From: Kiritimatiellia bacterium
GTDB taxonomy: Bacteria; Verrucomicrobiota; Kiritimatiellia; UBA8416; JADHWI01
DNA length: 32,515 nucleotides
Assembly: GCA_030744755.1 (NCBI GenBank)
Contig: JASLPY010000062.1
Span: forward strand, 1-32,515
Direction: 5' to 3'
Below the pieces are notes generated by a model that did not search any database, was not told the origin of the DNA, and saw only the letters and a program-made list of their open reading frames with translations. How positions within the stretch are numbered: position 1 is the stretch's first letter; each line of letters opens with the position of its first letter. The position numbers were made by a program, and so were the translations under genes. Shown piece by piece: positions 15,701-22,960 of this stretch.

Positions 15701-16672
15701 ATGAACGCCAAATCGCTCTCATTCATTCTGCTGCTGGTCATCGCTCCCGTCTTTGTCGGCGCGGAGGATCTGGACGCCGACAAGGCGTCTCACAAGGAGA
15801 CGGCCGTTCTCGATGTCGAATTCGGTACCCTGACGGCCATGTCTATGTCGCCCAATGGCGACCTCCTGGCTTCGGACGCAGAGAACAAAGTCATCAAGGT
15901 CATTTCCTCCGATCACAAGGTGGATAAGGAATTCGAGTTGAGTTTCGGCCCCGAAGCGATAGACGTCGGAGCCGACGGACTGATCTACTGCGGGGGACAG
16001 GGAGAGCTGGCCGTCCTGGACAGAAGAGGGAAGGTCCTTAGATCCGCAAGCATTCCCAAAGACGCCGCATCGGAGACCAGCCGGAAGAGAGGTCGCAGAT
16101 CCGCCTCGCGCGGCATTCGTGTTTCCGGCATAGCGGTTTCCGACAAGGATGTCTTCGTCACCTTCGGTTCCGGCTGGAGCCTCAGATCCAAAGCCAAGCT
16201 CTACCGTTTTGACAAAGATCTCAAGAACCCCGTGATGCTTGCCGAAGGTCTGCGAGGTTGCTGTCAGCGCTGCGATATTTCGGTGCGTGACGGATACCTG
16301 TACCTGGCCGAGAATTCGGCACATCGAGTGGTCAAGTACGACAGGGATGGCAATGTATTGGGTAAGTGGGGCACCAAGAGCAGGGATGACATAAAGGGCT
16401 TCGGTAGCTGCTGTAATCCCATGAACATCTGCTTTGCCGGGGAAAAGGGAGTGATCTACACGTCCGAATCAGGAATGGCCCGCGTGAAGAAGCATAGCCT
16501 GGACGGCAGGTTCATCGAGCTTGTCGGTTACGTTGGGACGAAGCGGTTCGAGCGCGCCAGCCACCAGGCCGCCTCCTGCAGCAACATTGCCATCGCGGCT
16601 TCTCAGGACGGCAGATCTGTCTATGTCATGGACTACACCGCGAACAGGATTCGCCTGCTGGAGCGAAAGTGA
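15701..16672 (+). CDS. Exported Cys-rich NHL-type beta-propeller protein
   Basis: 323 residues with a signal peptide (about 1-21) and repeated beta-propeller blades of the NHL/SMP-30 type (for example YLYLAENSAHRVVKYDRDGN and SVYVMDYTANRIRLLERK at the C-terminus). It is unusual in its cysteines: a CCxxC cluster (Cys187, 188, 191), a second vicinal pair (Cys237, 238) with Cys244, plus Cys97 and Cys293. In a periplasmic protein this many conserved-looking Cys suggests metal or cofactor binding or disulfides; which one cannot be told. There is no enzyme motif. AAAGGGGA precedes the ATG. The next gene, 133 bp on, is also secreted and Cys-rich, so the two may work together. Confidence 0.72.
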   Translation: MNAKSLSFILLLVIAPVFVGAEDLDADKASHKETAVLDVEFGTLTAMSMSPNGDLLASDAENKVIKVISSDHKVDKEFELSFGPEAIDVGADGLIYCGGQGELAVLDRRGKVLRSASIPKDAASETSRKRGRRSASRGIRVSGIAVSDKDVFVTFGSGWSLRSKAKLYRFDKDLKNPVMLAEGLRGCCQRCDISVRDGYLYLAENSAHRVVKYDRDGNVLGKWGTKSRDDIKGFGSCCNPMNICFAGEKGVIYTSESGMARVKKHSLDGRFIELVGYVGTKRFERASHQAASCSNIAIAASQDGRSVYVMDYTANRIRLLERK

Positions 16673-16691
16673 ACAGCCCTACCCATGGGAA

Positions 16692-16733
16692 GGGCAGCGG
16701 CCTCGCTGCCCGTGGACGCCGAGGCCGGCGTCC
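16692..16733. repeat. Two tandem 8-bp hairpins, repeat family member 1
   Basis: GGGCAGCG/CGCTGCCC (16692-16699, 16704-16711; loop GCCT) is followed by GGACGCCG/CGGCGTCC (16714-16721, 16726-16733; loop AGGC). The loops are reverse complements of each other. The second hairpin and the following CTCCCG recur at 22844-22869 with a compensated base-pair change. Confidence 0.65.
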
Positions 16734-16805
16734 CTCCCGTGAGAGTGCAACGGCATCGCCAAGGGACTTTGACCCAGCCCAAAGGACAGTTTTTTGGAGA
16801 ACGTA

Positions 16806-18809
16806 ATGAAAAGGCAGACCTTGTGCCTCGTCTTTCTGCTCATGCTCTCGGCTTCTTCCTGTGTCCACAAGAAATCCGTGACGCTGCCTGCAGAAAGACC
16901 CGCTATCAGGCTGGTGATCATGGACCCCCTGGCGCTACCGCTGGCCTGCTCCTGCGTTGAAGGTTATGCCCAGCGGCGTTACGAAGTGCTGGCAGGTTTC
17001 CTTGGGAAGGAACTGAACACAAAGGTGGACCTGGCTTTTTCCGAAAGCCTTCGAACTCCGCACCAGCAATTTGGGGGAGTCGATATAGTCATTGGCAAAG
17101 ACTCGGTGGTCCGTGCCGATGCCAAATCGTTGGCAATCGATATCCGCAGGATTGCCATGCTCAGTGGGAAGGATGGCGAGGTAACCCTCAAAGGCCTTTT
17201 CGTGGTCCGGGGCGACAGCACCATCAAGTCTATAGAAGACCTCAAGGGCCGCAGCGTGATCTTTGGCCCTTCCGACTCGTCCGAGAAGAATAGCGCCGCA
17301 CTGGTCGCCCTTGACCTCTACGGGATACCCCGGCCGCAGAAACTGGAAACCCGTTCGGCCTGCAACATCGGGGCAATCGCGGTATCGGAGAAAGAAGCCG
17401 ATGCCACCGTTGTCTCCAGTTGTACCCTGCCCCTGCTGGCAGGCTGCGGAGCCATCGAAGAGGGTGAACTGAAGGTTATCGGAGAGACAGATGCCGTGCC
17501 CTTCATCGGGGTCTTCGTTAACGGCAAGATCGGAAAAGCCGCGGAAACAGAAATCCGCAGGGCGATTCTCAAAGCCGGCAAAAGAAGACGCTTCAGGAAG
17601 GCTCTTGAGAGCAGGGACGGTTTCATCGATCTGCCGGAAGGTGGGACTCCATGGACGGATTGGCGGTCAAACGGGCGCAGGGCGTTCAGCCCGGATGTAC
17701 CGATGAAGCTTCGCGCGGGGCCGCTTCGCCTCTGGACAAGGGAGCTGGAGGGGGTCGGCATGGCCGGCATCGCGGCGACGCGGCAACATGTTGTGGTTGC
17801 GGACAAGAACGCTGCGGAGACCGAAGACATATTCCGCTGCCTGGAATCAGAAACAGGACAGCAGCTCTGGGATCTCAGATATCCGGCAGCCGGCAAAATG
17901 GATTTTTCAAACTCACCCCGCTCCACCCCGGTGATCAGCGACGGGCAGGTCTATCTCCAAGGGGCACTCGGACATCTTCACTGTGTCGAACTGGCCACTG
18001 GCAAGGTCACTTGGAAGAGAAACCTGGCGGTTGATTTCGGTTCCCGCATTCCGCAATGGGGCTTTTCGCCCACTCCCCTTCTCTTCGACAACATGCTAAT
18101 AGTTAATCCTGGCGCGAAAGACGCATCCCTGGCCGCTCTCGACAAGAAGACGGGAAGGACCATCTGGAAGTCTCCTGGCCAGGCCGCGGCGTATGCCAGC
18201 TTCATACGCGGCGAGTTTGGAGGCGTTAAACAGATCATAGGGTACGATACCATCTCTCTGGGCGGTTGGGATCCCCTCACAGGCGAGCGCCTGTGGAAGC
18301 TCGTGCCCCCTAACAGCGGCGATTTCAACGTGCCGACTCCCATCGACCTGGGAGGCAAACTGCTGGTGACGACCGAGAACAATGGAACCAGGATTTACGG
18401 TTTTACAGATTCGGGACGGATCATCCCCAAACCGGAAGCACTGAACAGAGATCTGGCTCCGGACACGGCCACGCCGCTGGTGTCGGGAAACCTGTTATTG
18501 GGAACCAGTCACGGCCTCGCGTGCCTTGACCTGGAGGACAACCTGGAGACACTGTGGGAGTATGACAAGTCACCTTTTGACGACTACAACGTCCTGATCG
18601 GGGGAAAAGACCGCGTTCTCGCAATTACCCACAACGGCGAGGCCCACCTGCTGCATCCCTCCAGGAAGAAACTGGAGATTGTGAGCAGCGTGAAGCTCTT
18701 TGATGATCTGCCGGAAGGCGATCGCGAGACCTGGAGTCACGCTGCATTGGTAGGAAACCACCTTTACGTTCGCAACCTGGTTTCTGTTCAGTGCTTTCTG
18801 ATCTACTGA
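16806..18809 (+). CDS. Lipoprotein fusing a PhnD-like binding domain to a PQQ-type beta-propeller
   Basis: 667 residues from the ATG at 16806 (GGAG 6 bases upstream; a TTG at 16794 is less likely). Lipobox LSASSC gives a lipid-anchored Cys19. Residues about 34-280 form a periplasmic binding-protein domain of the PhnD/SsuA/transferrin type: VIGKDSVVRAD, a KGLFVVRGDSTIKSIEDL segment and GRSVIFGPSDSSEKNSA. It begins with an unusual CSC (Cys48, Cys50) in LACSCVEGYAQRRY. Residues about 290-667 are PQQ-like propeller blades (ETGQQLWDLRYPAAGKM, ATGKVTWKRN, KTGRTIWKSPG, LTGERLWKLVPP). PhnD domains normally feed ABC transporters, yet no permease or ATPase gene is nearby. I recall similar proteins in planctomycetes and relatives, of unknown role. 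Ligand unknown. Confidence 0.75.
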   Translation: MKRQTLCLVFLLMLSASSCVHKKSVTLPAERPAIRLVIMDPLALPLACSCVEGYAQRRYEVLAGFLGKELNTKVDLAFSESLRTPHQQFGGVDIVIGKDSVVRADAKSLAIDIRRIAMLSGKDGEVTLKGLFVVRGDSTIKSIEDLKGRSVIFGPSDSSEKNSAALVALDLYGIPRPQKLETRSACNIGAIAVSEKEADATVVSSCTLPLLAGCGAIEEGELKVIGETDAVPFIGVFVNGKIGKAAETEIRRAILKAGKRRRFRKALESRDGFIDLPEGGTPWTDWRSNGRRAFSPDVPMKLRAGPLRLWTRELEGVGMAGIAATRQHVVVADKNAAETEDIFRCLESETGQQLWDLRYPAAGKMDFSNSPRSTPVISDGQVYLQGALGHLHCVELATGKVTWKRNLAVDFGSRIPQWGFSPTPLLFDNMLIVNPGAKDASLAALDKKTGRTIWKSPGQAAAYASFIRGEFGGVKQIIGYDTISLGGWDPLTGERLWKLVPPNSGDFNVPTPIDLGGKLLVTTENNGTRIYGFTDSGRIIPKPEALNRDLAPDTATPLVSGNLLLGTSHGLACLDLEDNLETLWEYDKSPFDDYNVLIGGKDRVLAITHNGEAHLLHPSRKKLEIVSSVKLFDDLPEGDRETWSHAALVGNHLYVRNLVSVQCFLIY

Positions 18810-18861
18810 GTGGACGGGGCAAGATTTGTAAGCGTGGATTGCTGAAAAGAATCTGTTCACA

Positions 18862-18987
18862 GGATCCCCTGTAGCGGGATCCGTTAGGATTCCGAGGGGC
18901 AAAGGGGGCACTAGTTCCAGAGAGTCTGAATTCTCACGAATTCAGCTACAGGAGAATTGTGCAGGCGCCTCTCGGAGATAGGCGCCT
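18862..18987. repeat. Cluster of interlocking palindromes
   Basis: Within 126 bases: GGATCCC/GGGATCC (18862-18868, 18876-18882); CTGAATTC/GAATTCAG (18926-18933, 18938-18945); AATTCTC/GAGAATT (18929-18935, 18952-18958); CCTGTAGC/GCTACAGG (18868-18875, 18945-18952); and two copies of the self-complementary AGGCGCCT (18963-18970, 18980-18987). Several pairings exclude each other. It fills the spacer between the PhnD-PQQ lipoprotein and the sulfatase. Confidence 0.6.
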
Positions 18988-18995
18988 ACTGAGAG

Positions 18996-19021
18996 CCCTG
19001 TCCCAAAAGGAATCTTGGAGC
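18996..19021 (+). repeat. Shared 26-nt motif, copy 1 (upstream of sulfatase)
   Basis: The sequence runs from CCCTGTCC to ATCTTGGAGC and is matched at 28920-28944, upstream of the symporter gene, with two or three substitutions and one gap. It begins 92 bases before the sulfatase ATG. Whether it is a regulatory site or part of a dispersed repeat is open. Confidence 0.4.
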
Positions 19022-19087
19022 GAAGGCGGTCACACACTATAAAGAGCCTTGTGGGACTCGCAATGTAACCGGGCAACAGGGGGAATA

Positions 19088-20524
19088 ATGAACAGGCAAG
19101 CACTTCTGAAACGGTTCGCGGCAATGCTTCTGTTGAGCGTATTGCTGGCCGGCATGGGCGTGGCCGCGACGGGCTCGCGGCCGAATTTCCTTTTCATACT
19201 TGTTGACGACCTGGGATACGCCGACCTGGGCTGTTACGGTTCAACGTTCTACGACACTCCCCAGCTGGATAGATTCGCCAAATCAGCCCTACGCTTCACA
19301 AACGGATACGCCGCTCACCCAGTCTGCTCCCCGACGCGAGCAGCGATAATGACCGGGCAGAACCCGGCCAGGGTCGGCATCACTGACTGGATCCCGGGAT
19401 CGAACCCCAAGGGGAAGAAGCTCAAAACGCCTTCAGACAAACACAAATTGCCGCTTGAGCATGTCACGATCGCCGAGGCTCTCAAGCAGGCGGAGTACCA
19501 GACTTTTTTTGCAGGAAAATGGCACCTGGGAGGAGAAGGCTTTTATCCTGAAGACCAGGGGTTCGACATCAACATCGGCGGACACCATGTCGGATCGCCT
19601 CCGGGCGGCTACCATGCTCCTTTCAAGAACCCCAAGCTCAGGAACAGACCTGACGACAACTACCTGCCGGATCGTTTAACGGATGAAACCCTGAAGTTCA
19701 TTGAGGATAACCGCAGCAAGCCATTTCTGGCTTACTTGTCGTTCTACACCGTGCACACTCCGATCCAGCCCTGCAAGAGGCACATTGAGGAATACGTGGC
19801 AAAACGCCAGACAGTTTACGGTGATAAGAAAACAGGCTCTGTGCAGGAACATGACGGCAAGACGCGTACCACCCAGGATAACCCCGGCTTTGCGTCGATG
19901 GTGCGTGCCATGGACGAGAATGTCGGTCGCCTGCTGGATAAGCTTGATGAATTGAAATTGGCCGGCAAAACCGTTGTTATCTTCACTTCAGACAACGGGG
20001 GCCTCACAACCCTGGGACGGCGCCCTGGACCTACCTGTGTCCGGCCACTGCGTGGGGGAAAGGGCTGGTGCTACGAGGGCGGCATACGTGTGCCGCTGAT
20101 CGTTAGGGCTCCCGGCATTACTGAACCGGGTTCGGAATGTGACGTGCCGGTTTACAGCGCTGACTTTTATCCGACGATGCTGAATCTTGCGGGCCTTAAG
20201 CCCATGGCCAAACAACACAGTGACGGAATGGACCTGACAGATCTTATGAAGGCCGGGACACCGCTTGATCGCGAGTTTATTGTGTGGCACTACCCGCATT
20301 ACCATGGTTCCGCCTGGCGGCCCGGATCCGCGATCCGCTCGGGCAAATGGAAGCTGGTTGAACATTACGATTACGAAAAGATCGAACTGTTCGACCTTGA
20401 GAAAGACATCGGCGAGAAGAACGATCTGTCAGGAAAGATGCCGGAAAAGGTCAAGGAGCTGCACCAGATGATGAGGAAGTATCTTGAGTCCGTCGGCGCG
20501 GAGTTTCCCGTGCCGGTGAAGTGA
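19088..20524 (+). CDS. Exported S1-family sulfatase
   Basis: 478 residues from the ATG at 19088 (AGGGGGAAT just upstream; a 13-residue longer form is unlikely). Signal peptide about 1-27. Metal-binding Asp-Asp near residues 40-41 (FILVDDLGYADLGCYGS); sulfatase signature CSPTRAAIMTGQ with Cys80 as the residue converted to formylglycine; GKWHLG near residue 146; FTSDNGG with the second metal Asp/Asn. Overall order and length match arylsulfatase A-like enzymes, and the wording resembles SulfAtlas subfamily S1_16 members, which act on sulfated galactose-type glycans; that assignment is from memory and tentative. It hydrolyses sulfate esters outside the cytoplasm. The maturation enzyme (FGE or radical-SAM anSME) is not in this window. 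Confidence 0.93.
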   Translation: MNRQALLKRFAAMLLLSVLLAGMGVAATGSRPNFLFILVDDLGYADLGCYGSTFYDTPQLDRFAKSALRFTNGYAAHPVCSPTRAAIMTGQNPARVGITDWIPGSNPKGKKLKTPSDKHKLPLEHVTIAEALKQAEYQTFFAGKWHLGGEGFYPEDQGFDINIGGHHVGSPPGGYHAPFKNPKLRNRPDDNYLPDRLTDETLKFIEDNRSKPFLAYLSFYTVHTPIQPCKRHIEEYVAKRQTVYGDKKTGSVQEHDGKTRTTQDNPGFASMVRAMDENVGRLLDKLDELKLAGKTVVIFTSDNGGLTTLGRRPGPTCVRPLRGGKGWCYEGGIRVPLIVRAPGITEPGSECDVPVYSADFYPTMLNLAGLKPMAKQHSDGMDLTDLMKAGTPLDREFIVWHYPHYHGSAWRPGSAIRSGKWKLVEHYDYEKIELFDLEKDIGEKNDLSGKMPEKVKELHQMMRKYLESVGAEFPVPVK

Positions 20525-20548
20525 CTTTGGGCTATCCAAAAGGACCAA

Positions 20549-20745
20549 AGCCCTGAAAGGGCGCAATACATCAGCCCAGGGCAACGCCCTGGGTCGGGGA
20601 GAGGAAAGTGAATCAGCCCTGAAAGGGCGTGATATAGATGTTTTTTTGGACGAGCGTATATCACGCCCTTTCAGGGCTAACTTGCTCTTATTGTCTTATC
20701 CCAGGGCGTTGCCCTGGGCTGGTATATCGTGCCCTTTCAGGGCTT
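20549..20745. repeat. 197-bp compound palindrome (AGCCCTGAAAGGGCG family)
   Basis: Units AGCCCTGAAAGGGCG (20549), AGCCCAGGGCAACGCCCTGG (20573) and AGCCCTGAAAGGGCGTGATA (20615) are mirrored by TATCACGCCCTTTCAGGGCT (ending 20678), CCAGGGCGTTGCCCTGGGCT (ending 20720) and GTGCCCTTTCAGGGCT (ending 20744). The innermost 22-bp arms (20615-20636, 20657-20678) are perfect, around a 20-base centre with seven T residues. Each unit is also a small hairpin. I recall closely similar repeats in Planctomycetota and Verrucomicrobiota genomes. Confidence 0.8.
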
Positions 20746-20779
20746 TCTCTAGATAAGAATTAACTATGGTGATCGCGTG

Positions 20780-22387
20780 ATGAAAACAATCTCTCTCTCC
20801 AGAACCATTCTCCTTCTACCGCTCGTCCTGTTTGCCATATGCTTCTCGTGGCAAGATGCCTCATCCGCCCCTGCCGGGGCGACGTTCAACCCGGATAAGG
20901 ACCTGATCTCGCTTCACTACGACCACGCCCCGGACAGGGATGATGGCCAGAGTGCCGCCGCCGACAGAACTATTCTCGAGACGATGTTCCCCACGCACTG
21001 GATACGCAAACATGTGGTTCCCGTCTCGGGAGCTTATGGCAAGAATAAGAAGAGTTTTCGGAAGGACTCGGATCTTGTCATGCAGGCAACCTGGAACAAA
21101 CCTGGCGGCTGGATTGGGGCACATGATGACTGGGATGCCGCCACGAAGGCACTGGTTGCTCGGTGGTCGCGTACATTTGACGCAGGGGGTGATGTCTGGA
21201 TAAAGGAGGGTGGACAGTCCGACCTGAGCGCGGCGGCCATTCGCACAGTCAAGAAGACCAAACCCGACATAAAAACGACAAAGCGAATCCACCTGGTTCA
21301 GCACAGCAACTGGAACGAGAATCAGACGTCCGATGAAGCCCTGGCTTACGTGAAGAAGGAAACTGACTACATCAGGATCCCGGATGCCAACCGCTACCTG
21401 AACCGGAAGGGAGGTGACGCCGATTTCCAGAAAGCTGCCCTCACACATCCCCTTTTCGGGGATGCCTGGAAAGCCGCGTTCAAGTACTACGATCCGAAAC
21501 ATCGCCTGGACTTCTCCGACTCCGGCGAACTCATGCGCATCCTGGAGCTCGGCGAGTGCGGCATCGATAAGTTCAAGAAGATGTTCCTGGGTTTGTCATG
21601 CGGAAAGGAAGCGGGGAAAGTCGTCGGCGGTTTCAAGTTCACGGAAGGGCCGGCCCCGGACGGCAAAGGGGATGTGTACTTCACCGACATACCCAATAAC
21701 CGCATACATCGCTGGAGTGTCGAAGGCGCTCTGTCAACTTTTCGCGAGGATTCCGGTGGATCCAACGGTTTGATCTTCGACAAGGATGGAAACCTCCTTG
21801 CCTGCGAAGGGGGCAGAGGCCAGGTGGTTTCCATCACCCCCGGCGGCAAGACCACGGTTCTTGCTTCCAAATACAGAAAAAAGCGCTTCAACCGTCCAAA
21901 CGATCTCTGGATTGATCCAGAGGGCGGGATCTATTTTACGGACCCGAACTACGGCCGTGGGGGAATCGAACAGGATGGGGAACACGTTTACTACCTTCCG
22001 CCCGGCGGAAAGGCGCCCGTTCGGGTGATTGACACGATGACAAGGCCAAACGGAATAGTAGGAACACCCGACGGCAAAACCCTCTACGTGGCCGACCATG
22101 GACAGGGAAAGGTGTTCACATACCTCATAGGCGATGATGGCGGCCTCTCCGGCAGGAAGTTTTTCGCAGCCGTAGGCTGTGACGGGATGGAACTGGACAG
22201 AGAGGGAAATGTCTACCTTACCTCGTATGCTGTACAGGTATTCAACCCTGAGGGGGATATGATTGAAATCATCCCTCTGCCCGAACGCCCTGCGAATGTC
22301 TGTTTCGGCGGAAAAGAAAGGAAGACCCTGTTCATCACCGCGAGGACTTCGCTGTACGCGGTTAGACGTGAGATTGGTGGATGCTGA
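20780..22387 (+). CDS. Exported two-domain protein: unknown N-terminal domain plus SMP-30/gluconolactonase propeller
   Basis: 535 residues from the ATG at 20780; a GTG sits one codon before it. Signal peptide about 1-30. Residues about 35-270 form a domain I know only as a conserved PVC-type segment: ISLHYDHAPDRDDGQSAA, a GGDVWIKEGGQSDLSAAAIR stretch, VQHSNWNE and LDFSDSGELMRIL. The His/Asp-rich start hints at metal binding. Residues about 275-535 are an SMP-30 propeller with its metal ligands in place: Glu289 (FTEGPAPD), Asn374 (RPNDLW) and Asp439 (VADHGQGKV). SMP-30 enzymes hydrolyse sugar lactones using a divalent metal. The fusion suggests two steps on one substrate, but the first reaction is unknown. 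It follows the sulfatase across the large palindrome. Confidence 0.75.
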   Translation: MKTISLSRTILLLPLVLFAICFSWQDASSAPAGATFNPDKDLISLHYDHAPDRDDGQSAAADRTILETMFPTHWIRKHVVPVSGAYGKNKKSFRKDSDLVMQATWNKPGGWIGAHDDWDAATKALVARWSRTFDAGGDVWIKEGGQSDLSAAAIRTVKKTKPDIKTTKRIHLVQHSNWNENQTSDEALAYVKKETDYIRIPDANRYLNRKGGDADFQKAALTHPLFGDAWKAAFKYYDPKHRLDFSDSGELMRILELGECGIDKFKKMFLGLSCGKEAGKVVGGFKFTEGPAPDGKGDVYFTDIPNNRIHRWSVEGALSTFREDSGGSNGLIFDKDGNLLACEGGRGQVVSITPGGKTTVLASKYRKKRFNRPNDLWIDPEGGIYFTDPNYGRGGIEQDGEHVYYLPPGGKAPVRVIDTMTRPNGIVGTPDGKTLYVADHGQGKVFTYLIGDDGGLSGRKFFAAVGCDGMELDREGNVYLTSYAVQVFNPEGDMIEIIPLPERPANVCFGGKERKTLFITARTSLYAVRREIGGC

Positions 22388-22441
22388 TTCCCATGATCGG
22401 TTAATGGACCAGGTTCAACAAACAGCGGGAGGAGCGACTGT

Positions 22442-22795
22442 ATGAAAATGTGGATTGTAATCGTGATGGTGCTGATGCTGGTTGGAACACCGGCAATGGC
22501 AAAGGAGAACGAGATCGTCGAAGAACTTGAAGAGGCCTTTGGTGATCGAATTGAGGGCGTCGAAGACACTTTCCGAGAGATAGTGGAGAACATCGAAGAG
22601 CGCTTTGGAGACGTCATCGAAGAGCTTGAAGAAGTCGAAGAAGAGAAAGAGGAGCTCATAGAAGAAGCCGAAGAGCTGGTGAGATGGCTTGCAGAGATAG
22701 AGGAATCTCTTGGCGACATCGTCGATGAGCTTGATGATGAGGAGGATGACGATGATCACGAAGATGACGATCACGAGGACGACGATGATCGGTAG
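22442..22795 (+). CDS. Small exported, extremely acidic coiled-coil protein with Asp/His tail
   Basis: 117 residues after a strong ribosome-binding site (GGGAGGAG). Signal peptide about 1-20 ending AMA. The mature part is about half Glu and Asp. Residues 22-95 look like a continuous helix of Glu/Leu/Ile/Val heptads (IVEELEEAFGDRIEGVED, EELIEEAEELV), so a coiled coil is likely. The last 20 residues are almost only Asp, Glu and His in an EDDDDH-type repeat, suited to binding divalent metals such as calcium, zinc or nickel. I do not recognise a family. Position after the metal-dependent SMP-30 protein is suggestive only. Confidence 0.7.
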   Translation: MKMWIVIVMVLMLVGTPAMAKENEIVEELEEAFGDRIEGVEDTFREIVENIEERFGDVIEELEEVEEEKEELIEEAEELVRWLAEIEESLGDIVDELDDEEDDDDHEDDDHEDDDDR

Positions 22796-22843
22796 TCGGT
22801 GATTCTCACGGTAAATCGCATCGGAGTCTCGATATGTGCGCAC

Positions 22844-22863
22844 GGTCGCCGAGGCCGGCGACC
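22844..22863. repeat. Palindromic hairpin, repeat family member 2
   Basis: GGTCGCCG/CGGCGACC with loop AGGC, followed by CTCCCG. It equals the hairpin at 16714-16733 except that one A-T pair is replaced by T-A on both arms. It lies 48 bases after the acidic protein gene and may end that transcript. Confidence 0.6.
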
Positions 22864-22925
22864 CTCCCGCGTGACGTCTTTTCCCGCACACTTTTCATGG
22901 CGTGATGATTTATGATCATTTCTGA

Positions 22926-22954
22926 TTGACTTTGCGCATATTGCGTCATATTCT
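22926..22954 (+). promoter_or_regulatory. Promoter and possible operator of the deoR-type gene
   Basis: TTGACT (22926-22931) and TATTCT (22949-22954) are 17 bases apart. Transcription should begin near 22961, which is the start codon itself, so the mRNA would be leaderless; no Shine-Dalgarno sequence precedes the ATG. The spacer holds a near-direct repeat, TTGCGCATA and TTGCGTCATA (22932-22950), placed to serve as a repressor site, and a palindrome ATGATCAT lies upstream near 22911-22918. Confidence 0.5.
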
Positions 22955-22960
22955 CCCGCC

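Noticed and set aside
20371..20664. A 97-residue minus-strand frame over the end of the sulfatase and the palindrome
   Set aside because: It is formed by the palindromic repeat units, which often give spurious small proteins.
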